Shown in pieces: positions 50,281 to 60,988 of a stretch of 64,000 nt of DNA. The notes under the pieces were generated by a model, which saw only the letters and a list, made by a program, of their open reading frames with translations, did no database searches and was not told the origin of the DNA. The position numbers and the translations under genes were made by a program. This DNA is from Channa striata (taxonomy: Eukaryota; Chordata; Actinopteri; Anabantiformes; Channidae). The DNA is taken from NCBI GenBank assembly GCA_033026295.1, contig CM065176.1, forward strand, positions 4,225,705-4,289,704. Direction: 5' to 3'. The first letter of the stretch is position 1, and each line of letters opens with the position of its first letter.

Positions 50281-51722
50281 CAACTTCAATTCAACTTTAT
50301 TTATATAGCGCCAATTTACAACAAGGTCATCTCAAGGCACTTTACATAATAAAGTCAAGACTATACAAATATTTAAAGCAAACCCAACAAATCCCCCTTG
50401 AGCAGCCATAGGCAACAGTGGAGAGGAAAAACTCCCTTTAATGGAAGAAGCCTCCAGCAGAACCAGGCTCAGGGTGGGCGGCCATCTGCCTTGACCGGTT
50501 GGGCTGAGTGGAAAGTGGAGAGAGAAAAGAACAGAGCAACAACAAAACATTGGGCAGGTTAGTGGGACCAGTAGCTGCACACTGGAGGACACACAACGCC
50601 AAATCTGGGGACACCTGAGAACAGGGACAGAGAGGGGGAGACAGAGAGGGAGAAGCACAACTACGGGACAGAGAAGACACAGAGTTAATGTCATACAGTG
50701 GTGAGATTATAAATGTGTTAGAGGAGAGAGTGAAGAGAAAAGGAAAGTGGCTCCGTGCAGAGTATCCAAGCAGTTGAAGCCTATAGCAGCATGACTATAA
50801 CTAACTATAAGCTTTATCAAAGAGGAAAGTTTTGAACCTAGTCTTAAAAGTAGAGATGGTGTCTGTTTCCTGAATTTGGACTGGGAGCTGGTTCCACAGG
50901 AGAGGAGCTTGATAGCTTAAGGGTCTGCCTTCCATTCTACTTTTGGAAATTCTGGGAACCACAAGTAGGCCTGCATTTTGGGACCGAAGTGGTCTATTAG
51001 GATGATATGGTACAAGGAGATCTTTTAGGTTTGATGGAGCTTGACCGTTTAGAGCTTTATAGCTAAGAAGTAAGGTTTTAAATTCTATTCTACATTTAAT
51101 AGGAAGCCAATGAAGAGAAGCTAATGAAGGTGAAATATGATCTCTCTTACCAATCCCAGTCAGCAATCTTGCTGCAGCATTTTGGATTAAGTGAAGGCTT
51201 TTTAGAGAGTTCCTGGGGCAGGCTGAAAGTAGAGAATTACAGTAGTCCAATCTAGAAGTAACAAATGCATGGACCAGTTTTTCAGTATCGCCTTGAGAGA
51301 GGATGCTCCTAATTTTGGCAATGTTTCTTACGTGGAAGAAGGCTGTTCTAGAAATTTGTTTTATGTGTGAGGTAAATAATAAATCCTGGTCAAAAATGAC
51401 TCAGAGATTCCTTGCAGTACTACTGGGGGCCAGAGTTATGTCATCTAAAGATATGGTTAGAAAATATGTTTCTTAGACTTTTAGGCCCAAACTCAATAAC
51501 TTAATTTTTATCTGAGTGTAGAAGAAGGAAATTGAAGGTCATCCAGGCCTTTATGTTTTCTAGACATGCTTGTAGTTTCATTAATTGATTTGTTTCATCA
51601 GGTTTCATAGATAGATGTAACTGCGTGTCATCAGCATAGCAATAAAAATTTAAAGAGTGTTTTCTAATAATGTTGCAAAGGGGAGACATATATAGGATAA
51701 AGAGTATTGGTCCTAACACAGA
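50281..51722 (-). mobile_element. L2-type LINE, 5'-truncated, with partial reverse transcriptase
   Basis: Read on the - strand: RT block MLGPILFILYMSPL with catalytic YADDTQLHLS (about 51719-51501), a frameshift, then MDYCNSLLSACPRNSLKSL, ASLHWLPIKCRI and PLLWNQLPVQIQETDTISTF ending FLFDKAYS (51250-50801). A 3'-UTR of about 520 bp follows, ending at the GGCGCTATATAAATAAAGTT-type terminus. The endonuclease and first RT motifs are missing and the frame is broken. The two other copies here, at 40859 and 46858, share its 3' end. Confidence 0.85.
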
Positions 51723-51726
51723 GCTT

Positions 51727-53176
51727 TTATGGAAGCTCTAGTTTTTTGCACACACTTTTTAGGTCCCTCTGGCCGTCGTCTCCTATCTCTTCCATCTCGC
51801 TGGACGCCAGCGGTGATAGGGTGGATCCTCCTGCTGCCCACAGTAATTTGGCCTTGGGATGACCCCCCTTTAACAGCAGAGAGAAGACACCAACCCTTTC
51901 ACCGCTCCAACAGACGGTGATTGTGGGAGGAATGGTGGGAGCAACAATATCAACATTCCTCCAGTGTCTCTCAATGGGATGTTCTAAGGAACAGTGCTCC
52001 ACTCTACAAACAATTCCTCCTCCTCTCTCATTCCTCTGTTGATTTTTTTGCCCTTCGCCTCAGAGATGCTGTGGAATGCCCCACACCTCTCCTCCCTCAG
52101 TCACCTCCTCCTCTCCGTCATCTTGCTCTCCCTCTCTGAGATTTAGCCATATGACGGAGCTCGAAGGGTAGAAATGTCATTCCACATCCCAGAGTCAGAG
52201 TTTGATCTGAGAAAGAAGTTGAGCTGATGATCTCAGACCCACAAGGCCTCTTGATGAAACCCCTGGTTTCAGGGGTGATTGGCTGCTTTAGGGCATTGTG
52301 ATGGACACTGACCCACACTTTAGTTCCTCCCTTTTCCAGTTCACTGCGTGGCAGCTTACACTGGCTGTAGGCCGAGAAGAAGCCCACATTGAGAGTCTTC
52401 TCTTTCTCATGAACTTGGGTCTTAGCTGATAGAGTTCTATGGCTGGTTGCAGGCTGTTTCAGGGTTCTGGCTCTGCTGGCAGCGTCCAAGCATGTTGATG
52501 TTTCAGCAGTACTGGCTGGCACTGCGGCATCATCTCTTACTTTTAGCTGGCAAGGATCGTTGTATGGTTATGGGCTGTTTCAGGGTTTTGGCTCTGTTTG
52601 CAACAGCACACGAAGATGTTGAGGCCTCCTTGCAACCTGAAGCCAAGGGAGCCTCCATTTTACTTCTCTTGGCAGTTGGCAAAGTTTCCGCCCTGGTAAA
52701 AGGATGCTTTTTTGCTTGGGAATTCTTCATCAAGGGGTTGGCAGCATGACCTTGGGTCTTAGCTGATAGAGTTCTATGGCTGTTTGCAGGCTGTTTTAGG
52801 GTTCTGGCTCTGCTGGTAGCGTCACAGGATATTGATGTTTCAGCAGTACTGCCTGGCACTGCGGCATCATCTCTTACTTTTAGCTGGCAAGGATCGCTGT
52901 GTGGTTATGGGCTGTTTTAGGGTTCTGGCTCTGCTGGTAGCGTCACAGGATATTGATGTTTCAGCAGTACTGCCTGGCACTGCGGCATCATCTCTTACTT
53001 TTAGCTGGCAAGGATCGCTGTGTGGTTATGGGCTGTTTCAGGGTTTTGGCTCTGTTTGCATAAGCAAATGAAGATGTTGAGGCCTCCGTGCAACCTGAAG
53101 TCAAGGGATTATTATTATAATCATTTCTAATTTTTTCACCTATAACATAGCCCCGTGGAAAAACACCACAGCCCAC
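51727..53176 (-). pseudogene. Decayed repeat-containing protein sequence of unknown family
   Basis: Several minus-strand frames (53176-52988, 52859-52530, 52522-52118, 52002-51727) read like pieces of one protein broken by shifts and stops. Its repeating motif is RA[K/R]TLKQPxTxxR[S/T]LxAK, occurring about six times, alternating after EASTSS and AETS leaders. Past the repeats come HNALKQPITPETRGFIKRP and SFSDQTLTLGCGMTFLPFEL. A final frame reads PIERHWRNVDIVAPTIPPTI. Units carry the same stop at SKR followed by a +1 shift to AVPGSTAE, so the break preceded amplification. I do not recognise the parent gene. It abuts the L2 element at 51722 but is not part of it. Confidence 0.5.
52414..53110. 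repeat. Compound tandem repeat: 337-bp unit plus inner 121-bp unit
   Basis: CTTGGGTCTTAGCTGATAGA recurs at 52414 and 52751, giving a 337-bp unit. Within the second unit a 121-bp block (GGGTTCTGGCTCTGCTGGTA to the next such start) is duplicated almost without change, for example 52800-52920 against 52921-53041. The smaller duplication is nearly identical and therefore recent. 121 is not a multiple of three, so the duplication itself changes the reading frame. Confidence 0.85.
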
Positions 53177-53366
53177 CTCATGTCAGGAGGTTTCTGTTGT
53201 GGTGCCAACAGCATGCATTATCTGTATGTCTATATTTTATAACATCATACAGTAATGTAGTGGAATTAACAAAAAGTTGTCTTTTTAAATGTACCAGCCC
53301 TGGTAAGCCTAAGTTCCTTGTTGGAGGCTAGAGACAGGTGTTGTGAATTAGTGTCATGCCCTAGGC

Positions 53367-53900
53367 CAGTGATTCCCAAACTTTTTCACCTACCCCATTT
53401 TATTTAAATGTTTTCTGTAATTTATAAAGAACAGAAAAGTTACGGGAAACCAAAATAACATATTACTCAATAGTGAGTGTACATATTTTCATCAAATCGA
53501 CTTGACCTTTTTAATCAATTAATGTTTTTATTTTAAATAGAAATTAACAACACATTAAAGAACAGATTTACTGTGTAACAGCTTTGCTTTCAACAGATTT
53601 TCTTAATGTGTTTTCTGTTAGATTGTAAGCAGTATTAATTCCTTAGCTATAAGGTGCGTTTTTTGAGACAGTGTGACTTACTGTGTGACTTATACTTAAT
53701 GTTGAGCATTTGCATGTACAGATGCTGCCTTAGTTAAGTGACTTAGCATTTAAGATTTTTTTTCTTAAAAAGTCAACAGGCTTGTTTTTGTATTTAGGGT
53801 GTAAAGTCTCCAAGTGGCGTCTTAATTTGTTCAGCTTCCTACTATCAGAAGCTAATATTTTAAGACACGGCACACTGTGGCCTCTCCTTATTACCAGCTG
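53367..53900 (-). mobile_element. hAT-type (ZBED-like) transposon remnant
   Basis: The minus-strand frame at 53890-53740 reads PCLKILASDSRKLNKLRRH, then LETLHPKYKNKPVDF and LRKKIL. This is the second half of a BED zinc finger as found in ZBED5-like hAT transposases; the first cysteine pair is degraded. CAGTGATTCCCAAACTTTTT at 53367 looks like a hAT terminal repeat. Only about 360 bp separate the two, so nearly all of the transposase is deleted. Confidence 0.6.
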
Positions 53901-53924
53901 TTGTACTAGTAAAACACAAGATCC

Positions 53925-54010
53925 TATCCCACCTATTATCGGGCGAGAGGTGAGGTACACCCTGGACACTTTGTCAGTCTGTCTGAGGGTTGCTACCATT
54001 CAGTGTTTAC
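53925..54010 (-). repeat. Fragment of a common teleost interspersed repeat
   Basis: GGCGAGAGGTGAGGTACACC followed by CTGGACA is the inverted form of the piece at 19432-19490. It sits just above the hAT remnant and may have interrupted it. Confidence 0.5.
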
Positions 54011-55769
54011 ATTTAGGTATAAATTAATGAGCCACTTGAGTTTTAAAAGCTTAGATTGGATTGTTTGACGCTCTTCCTTTTGGTTTGAAAAACCCTGTCT
54101 TTGATACCAGGGCTTCACTATATTGAAAAAAGAATGGCATTGTGGTTATGGCCCTTGTAATACACATATTGTAAAATGAAAAGAGAAATACAGACATTTT
54201 AACTATATGTTTTAATTAGCACTATTTTAAAGGAATCAAGCATTCTACAATGATTGGCAGGATTTTGCAAAGGAGTGCTTCTGTATAGAAATGGTCTGTG
54301 TGAAATGTGTTTCTATCACAATATGTTTTTCTCCCTTCCCTCACTCTCTAAAATGTTAAATATTTTAGAAATATGACTGAATATAACAGTGCTCCAAAGC
54401 ACTGCTCTGTAAAATCATCAGCTAAGGTTTCACAAGTAACTTCTTACACTTTAGTATCACTTGTATCACATCTTTCCTCCAAACTCACCTGCAGCTTAAT
54501 GATACCAATTTCTGCTGTTATTTCAGTTAAGAGTAAACTCAGACAGACAGCTTATGTAGATACTCATGGAGAATAACAATCGTGTTTTTCTTTTGTTTAA
54601 GGCAGCAAAGAAATTGCAGCCTATCATGTAGTAGTTTTACTGTTGATCGTGCACAATACGGTATCTGAAAGAGCTATAGCGGTGAGCTCCGCATTTCAAA
54701 TGAAGAACTGCTTATTTAAACTGAGAGCTGTAAAAAGAAAGCTTATCTGTAACAAATGTCTCTGGAACTAAACAATTAAATAAAATTAATTTCTTAAGTT
54801 CGTGGAACTTGTTTTCACAAGTTCGGGTAACTTAACTGAATTCAGTGGAATCAGCTTGTACTTTTAAAAGCATTTCAAACAACCTTGAACTACTTTTTTA
54901 ACCTGAGTTAACATTTTCAAAGCCGCCGGGAAACGCCTGTTTCTAAGCTAAGTTAATATGATTTACAATGTGGTAACCATTATTCTAAAGGATGCATATT
55001 GTAGAAGGGGAGTTTCTTCTCTAGAAAGAGACAATCTTTGCGAAAATGACTGTCTTTTATAACTTCTCTTGATCTTTATTTTACTCTGCATCATTATAAA
55101 GTGCAGTCAAAATAGCAAAATCTAAATATTGTAGTTGCTTTGTAGTCTTATCATCCCCTCTGATGTCATGAAGATGACATTTCCAGTACAACCCCTCAGG
55201 GAGCCTAAATCAACTACGACCCGAAAATCAATACAGTTTACGTTAATGATGACACGTTGATTGCGTTTGCGTTTCAAGTTCTTATGTTGACAGGAATGAG
55301 GGGAAAATTTTATATTGAGTTTTGGTGTGCCTCAGATTAAGTGCTGACCAGTTTTTTCTTTGTGTTTACTTTTTCCCATTAAGATTTTCTTTGTTTTCGA
55401 CAAGAAGCTCAAACTGCCTGCAACAGTCTGACAGACAGATCGATTCTAGTTGCCCGCCCAAGGTTGCGTTCAAATTATGTTGTAAATATTGCAATTCCTG
55501 GGGCAGTGTGGCCCTGCTTGAAAGAACGGATCGAGTCATACGCTTGGGAATTTTTGTGGAACATAGGTGCAAAGTCAATCTGTTAAGACAAGTGAAAAAT
55601 AGTAAATGTGGATGTCTTGGTGTTTCCTTTAACAAACAATTGATTTAATTTGTAATATTTTAAAAGCTTTTCTAGGTTTACACTTAGCAGAGAAGGAGGA
55701 TGTTTAAATAGAGAACCCTCACAAACACCGTTGCATAATCTTAATAGTTTTTTCCTCTGACTTATGATT
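54011..55769. other. Intergenic or btbd10 intron; nothing identified
   Basis: AT-rich DNA with short random frames. It is intron if the promoter at 49.6 kb belongs to btbd10, otherwise intergenic. Confidence 0.4.
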
Positions 55770-56230
55770 TAAGCTAGAGCTGGAAGTGGCGCTCAGTCAT
55801 TAGTGACGATATTACGTAAATGTTATTAACTACCAGTGCATGCAGCACTGAGAGGTGGGAGCTTACGTGGAGCACGTGAAGGCAGCATCACTCGGATTGA
55901 GCCGAGCACGCGGCCATTCACAGTTTCAGGTCCCTCTGGTGACTCTGGATGACTAGCCGGTGTGCGTCGCCCTCACCGTGCGGGCACCTTCAAAGCTTTG
56001 GGGTCGGAGCAGTGGCTTTTACGAGCGAGTGGAAGTCCGGGTTGAGTGCGCGAAACGATGCCGATGAAGTTGGAAAGTAATGAGCGAGGATGCTGAAGCT
56101 GCCCGCAAGCCCGCTTTGTTCGGAGGAGCGCGATGCTTTTGTGCCGCTGTCATCCCGCAGCTCATCCCCTGCTGCTTTGTCTTCACTTGGCCCTCTGATA
56201 CTGACCAGTAGGTGCACGTCCGCTTTGAAA
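55770..56230 (+). promoter_or_regulatory. CpG island and probable btbd10 promoter/first exon
   Basis: High CpG density from about 55850 to 56200, with an ETS-type GGAAGTG at 55782 and a CACGTG E-box at 55873-55878. A candidate donor (CCA/GTAGGT) is at about 56208. It lies about 3.8 kb above the first recognised btbd10 coding exon on the same strand. No long frame is present, consistent with a 5'-UTR exon. Confidence 0.55.
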
Positions 56231-57411
56231 ACACCGAGATTTTAGCTGTGCCTCGGTGTTACATGTAGTGCTAGTGTCCGCAGCTTAGTATGATGTACTG
56301 TAATTAAAGTAAATATTAATAGTGCCCTACAAGGACAATGACCGGCTGTGTTATCCTTGATGGGACACTGGCTGACTATTTTCATACTTGGGGATTGATA
56401 GTGATCTTCTCTAATGTAATTTATTCCTTCAGTTGAATCTACCATGATATTCCTAATGAATATACATTTTAGTTACATTATTTTCTATGATTGCCTTTAG
56501 TCTTAGTATTATAGAGGGACTTTTTCCGGTGTTTATCTTTTTTAAATTATGCATCTTTATTTTAACCCAGGCTGCTGTACTGCACAGAGCAGCTTCCCTG
56601 CCTCTGCCCATCACTGTGTCAGCAGCCACTAAATAATAGATGGGACCCTCACCCGTTGGGACTTTCACCTCATGCTTTTAATAGACTGTCAGGATGCCTT
56701 GCAGCTTTGTGAGTTATTGTGTCTTTGATGGGCTAGTGAACTTGACTTGTATTTAACACATTAAACCTCTTTGCAGAGCTCCTGTAAGCACTGCAGGCTA
56801 CTGACCTATTAAGAAAAGAAAAAAGCAAATAGTGGTATCAGAGGGGGTGGTGCCCAGTAACAGGAAATCTGACAAGTGAAACGTTAGCCCCCTTAATTTT
56901 CTCTGGCTGTGTGAGATCTTGGCTGTTGTAGATTTGCATTGCCATGTGAAAGATGAGAGGAGCCGTCTGCCCTGAGTGAAATATTGCCTCCTCAGTTCCA
57001 TTGTTCCCTCTGCCCTGCTGGTCTGGCTGCTGGCTCCCTGTCTTTGGCTGAAAGACCTGCTTTTGTTTTTATCGTCCCATTTCTGCTATTAAAATCTAAT
57101 TAGAGATAAAACATTCATTTATGCTGTCTCATGCACTAGTGGACATATAGGCACAGCACAGCACAATCATGTATTGTATATTACTTAATTGTGGCATATT
57201 GAAAAAGCAGAGTGATTGTACAATTATATGGCAGTATTCTCATCACGTAACATTTATATAATAAATCTTAAAGCCTGAGTACTGTTTCTTTTTTTAAATA
57301 TACCCTTGATTGCTTTTTTCCACATTGTTAGTGATTGGTGGTGTCTGTAGGAGAGGGAATTTGTCCTTTGTGCATGTCAGGCAGTACATCTGAACACACT
57401 GAGCCAGAAGG

Positions 57412-57437
57412 GTGTGTGTGTGTGTGTGTGTGTGTGT
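57412..57437. repeat. (GT)n microsatellite
   Basis: Thirteen uninterrupted GT dinucleotides. Confidence 0.9.
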
Positions 57438-57694
57438 AGTATGCATTTTTCCTTTCCTGAGCTCCTGTGGTGAACCTTTTCTTCAGTGACATTGCCAGAT
57501 TCTGCAGCCATACCTTTAAGCTGATGTGTTGGAAAGAGTTAAAAGATAAGCATATTGATTGTATTTTTGATTTCTGAAATGTTTCACATTTGAGTCTGAA
57601 GTTAACCAGTTGTCTACACAATTCCTTACATTATCAGTTTTGTTATCATAAAGTTCTTTGTAAATGTATTTCATAGTTTGGTGTAGGTTGTAAA

Positions 57695-57895
57695 TGGTGT
57701 TACTGTGGCGCAGTAGGCAGAGTGTCATCCATCAGTCCTACAGTTGTTGGTTTGATGCCCGTCTGCTTAGCAGCTCCCCCATCAGTGTATCAGTGTGTGT
57801 GTGCGAATGGGTAAATAAGCGGAAGTGTAAAGTGCTTTGAGTACCAACAGGTAGAAAAGCGCTATATAAGTGCAGACCATTTACCAATTAAATGT
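57695..57895 (+). mobile_element. tRNA-derived SINE
   Basis: Pol III A box TGGCGCAGTAGG at 57706-57717 (fits TRGCNNAGYNGG exactly) and B box GGTTTGATGCC at 57749-57759, spaced as in a tRNA. A GT-containing body follows, and the tail runs AGTGCTTTGAGTACCAACAG to GCAGACCATTTACC. The tail recurs at 35023-35076, 39733-39768 and 19588-19640, probably a partner LINE's 3' end. The tRNA head is not a functional tRNA. Confidence 0.75.
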
Positions 57896-60046
57896 TATCT
57901 CACATTATCGATTGTTTGGAATCGTCAAACAAAAAAACTGTGACCTTGACCAGGTGTAGCATAGCCTTTAGTGGCAATTGAAGGTGCAGTCGTCACACTT
58001 CATTGTTCGTCAGTTTTGTCATTAGTTCACTGGTCTAGTTAAATCTTGTCTGGGCGTGCCAACCCAGACTGAAAGCCTATTAGCCACTCAATCAGTCTTT
58101 CAGTTATCCAGCCAGCTAGTCCTCAAATCTTCTGCTACCCAGACATCCAGTATGTTGAGATGTCACTCAAGATCCAGGGAGCATGTCTCTCATTACCAGA
58201 CTCTGATGCTCTGTCAGAAGATGTTGTTGTACAACAGCATATACTGTACAACCTACATGCTAAAATCAGACTCAGTGAAGTAGGCTGGGGCTTTTGTGTG
58301 ATAGTGATGTGTTATTTCTATAAATCTATGTTTCTGGGAGGCCTTTATCTGGCCCTTTATACTTCCCCAAACTCCCTTTCTTTTATGACATAATAGGATG
58401 AATTCTGTCCCATCATCTGTTCTTTTCCATATCTCTGATGCTATAGCCTACAGTAGGTGGTCATCCTCATGTCTCATAGCAGCTTCTCTCAAGAGATGAG
58501 GCTCTCTTCATTACTGAGACCTGGATGTGATCAGACATCATGCAGCTGTATTGTCGCAGGCTAAGTGAAATATGCATTCATCTACACAACAACTGCAGGA
58601 ATGCAATTTATCACAATACCCCCCCCCAAAAAGAACTTGTTGTACACGTGTACTAATTTATGTAGCACATCACTCAAAGTTTCACTGTGTATAATAATGT
58701 AATATTTCTAGCTAAGTATATTAGTGTCCAGCCTTATATTGAAGCTGCTACTGTTAATCCATTTATTGGTTGTCAGGATTATCCAGCAGCTGTTCTAATA
58801 ATTACTTGATTGTTTAAGTAATATTTCTAACAAAATTTTAATGCTGTTCTTAACAGTCAGATGAGTAAAAACTGAAAAAAATTTGTTAGTTGCAGTCTTG
58901 GACAACTTGGTTTATAAATGTGTAATAATGTTGACCTTGAGAACACAGTCAAAGGTACCTCTAACACGCACCCTTTAATCATTTTCTTTATATATAATAT
59001 ATTACACCAAAAAATGTAAGTTCCAGACCCCTTCACTCTTTAAATTTAGCGTATACATTTACAGTATACATCCTGTGCATTTCAGCATACTCAAGGTTGA
59101 GACTGTGTGCGTGTTTAAGTAAATCCTTTCTGAAATGGAGGGTAGATACTATAACTGCTCTCTGAGGGCTGCTTCATATCTCTGGAAAAAAAAACAAACA
59201 CACACTGAATTACAAAGAGCTACAGGAAGCACCACCTGCTCAGTCATTGTTCCCTATCACTCAAATAGCTCTTAAAACATGCTTGTGGAGCAAGTTATCA
59301 GCCCATTTTTGTTAGTTGGCTTTGACCTAAGTGAGTTTACTAGGATAAAACAATGGATACTGGTGCGCTGTGTGTCTGTAGCTGCAGCCTTAGGGTTGTA
59401 GTTTGGTGTCTATCCTGTTTCTGCAGCACTCAGCCCCTGTAAGAGTTTGCATGGTTTGACTGCAGACTTCTCTCTTCTTATTACGCAGTTCAGCACTTTA
59501 CCCTGTGAGCAGTCTCTGCAGAAGTGTGTGTCTGAGTGTGCCCGGAGGGTCTCGTCTGTGCAACTATTTTCCATGTAATCTTGCGTAGTAGTATAATTCC
59601 ACTCAGGCTTTGATGTTGTGAGAAAATGAAACTTGGGAGTCACATTATTTTATATTTGCAAAATTGTCTTACTAGCATATCTAAAATTGCATTTGTCTAG
59701 AGTATTAAAATGATTGTCTCTTCCATGTGCAGCAGTATTTTCTTTAAGACAGCCAGTCAAAAATGTACCTAGCTAACATCCTCTGTACCCCACAATTACA
59801 GGGAAGATCCCAAAATGTGATGGAAAGACCAATTTTTGGCCCCAAAAACGAGTTACACAAGGAGTCTGCCTAAAGAAGATTGTGGAGCTTAAAACTTACC
59901 ACCAATACTTAAGTGTAGTAGAGATTGACCAAGAATTTCCATGGTACTGACCGTGAAAACGTTGTGCGCTTCTGAGTTTTGAATTCAGCTGCTGTTGAGA
60001 AATGAGAACCCTACTCAAAACTCTGATGTCCTCATCTTTCCATCAG

Positions 60047-60988
60047 AGACCGACAGTGTGGTTTGTCAGTGTTGGACTACGACCGCCATCAGCAGGAGCT
60101 GCAGCTGCAGCAGCAGGTTAGCACCATGAGTCTGTATGGTGCCAGTGCCAGTGGCGGTGCTGTTGGTGGGGCAAGAGAGAGAGGAGGAGCAGAACATTAC
60201 CGGGAACAACGGCGGCGCTCTAGCGATCGGTCTCGAGATTTGTCCCATGAGAGGGGAGAGAGCCAGCTGACTCCTTGCATCAGGAATGTTACTTCTCCAA
60301 CTCGACAGCATGGTTAGGAGAAAAAGTTTTTTTTTAATTGGCCAAATGTCAGTTTGTTGACAGTTGTTTGTGTCTTTAATTTTTTAACAGCACCATATAT
60401 ACATTATATAGTGGAAGCTCAGTTGTATGATTAACATTTGTCCTCTCTCCCACAGACCGTGAACGTGGTGATGGAGGCTCGTCCTCCAGATCCTCCAGTC
60501 CACGACCTCCCAGGGTTTCTCTCCCCTATTCTCACATTGGAGGAGCTCTGACTGGGGGGCACATACCTCTGTCCCTAGGTCCTTCTGGTGTAGACCACCA
60601 CCCTAGGATCTTGGGACAAGGACAGTGCGATATGATTTATGTTTATGACCTCAGCAGCAAAGAGGGCCATCGCAGTGGACTGAGACTAGGAGAAAGAGTG
60701 ACACTCATCGTAGACAATACAAGATTTGTAGTGGACCCTGCCATCTTCACAGCTCAACCCAACACCATGCTGGGAAGGTAATGACTGAGTGTTAGACTTA
60801 CTGTAGATACACTTACCTTATCTGTCATTTTAACATTAAAGCCAATCAAACATCCATTTTTTACTTAAATCTTGTTTGTTTTCAGGATGTTTGGCTCTGG
60901 GCGGGACAACAATTTCACACGACCCAATGAAAAGGGGGAGTTTGAAGTTGCTGATGGCATCAGCTCTACTGTCTTCAGAGCAATCTTG
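60047..60988 (+). CDS. btbd10: BTB/POZ domain-containing protein 10 (partial)
   Basis: Seen: three exons, 60047-60312 (donor GTTAGG), 60456-60777 (donor GTAATG) and 60886-60988 (donor GTGAGA), joined at Asp, Arg and after Leu. Exon 1 has a Gln-rich start (HQQELQLQQQ), MSLYGAS, then RRRSSDRSRD and ESQLTPCIRNVTSPTRQH, which matches BTBD10 and not its paralogue KCTD20. Exon 2 is Ser/Pro-rich, then enters the BTB fold: RVTLIVDNTRFVVDPAIFTA, QPNTMLGR. Exon 3 continues MFGSGRDNNFTRPNEKGEFE to TVFRAIL. Known: BTBD10 supports AKT signalling by limiting PP2A action on AKT. The next exon, expected to start DYYKTG, lies beyond 64000. Human BTBD10 is PTH's neighbour on the same strand, as here. The first base completes a split codon, so upstream coding sequence is missing; Met at 60126 is an alternative start. 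Confidence 0.93.

Larger units (their letters stand above)
56231..60046 (+). other. Presumed 5' intron of btbd10
   Basis: The acceptor at 60046 is in phase with a split codon, so at least one coding exon lies upstream. I could not find it. The conserved BTBD10 N-terminus is not visible in any frame here. The stretch includes a GT microsatellite (57412-57437) and a SINE. Confidence 0.5.

Noticed and set aside
57706..57759. tRNA gene
   Set aside because: Boxes A and B are good but the arms do not fold as a tRNA and the sequence continues into a SINE body.
59800..59880. Possible upstream btbd10 exon after CACAATTACAG
   Set aside because: The frame closes without matching the conserved BTBD10 N-terminus and lacks a good donor.
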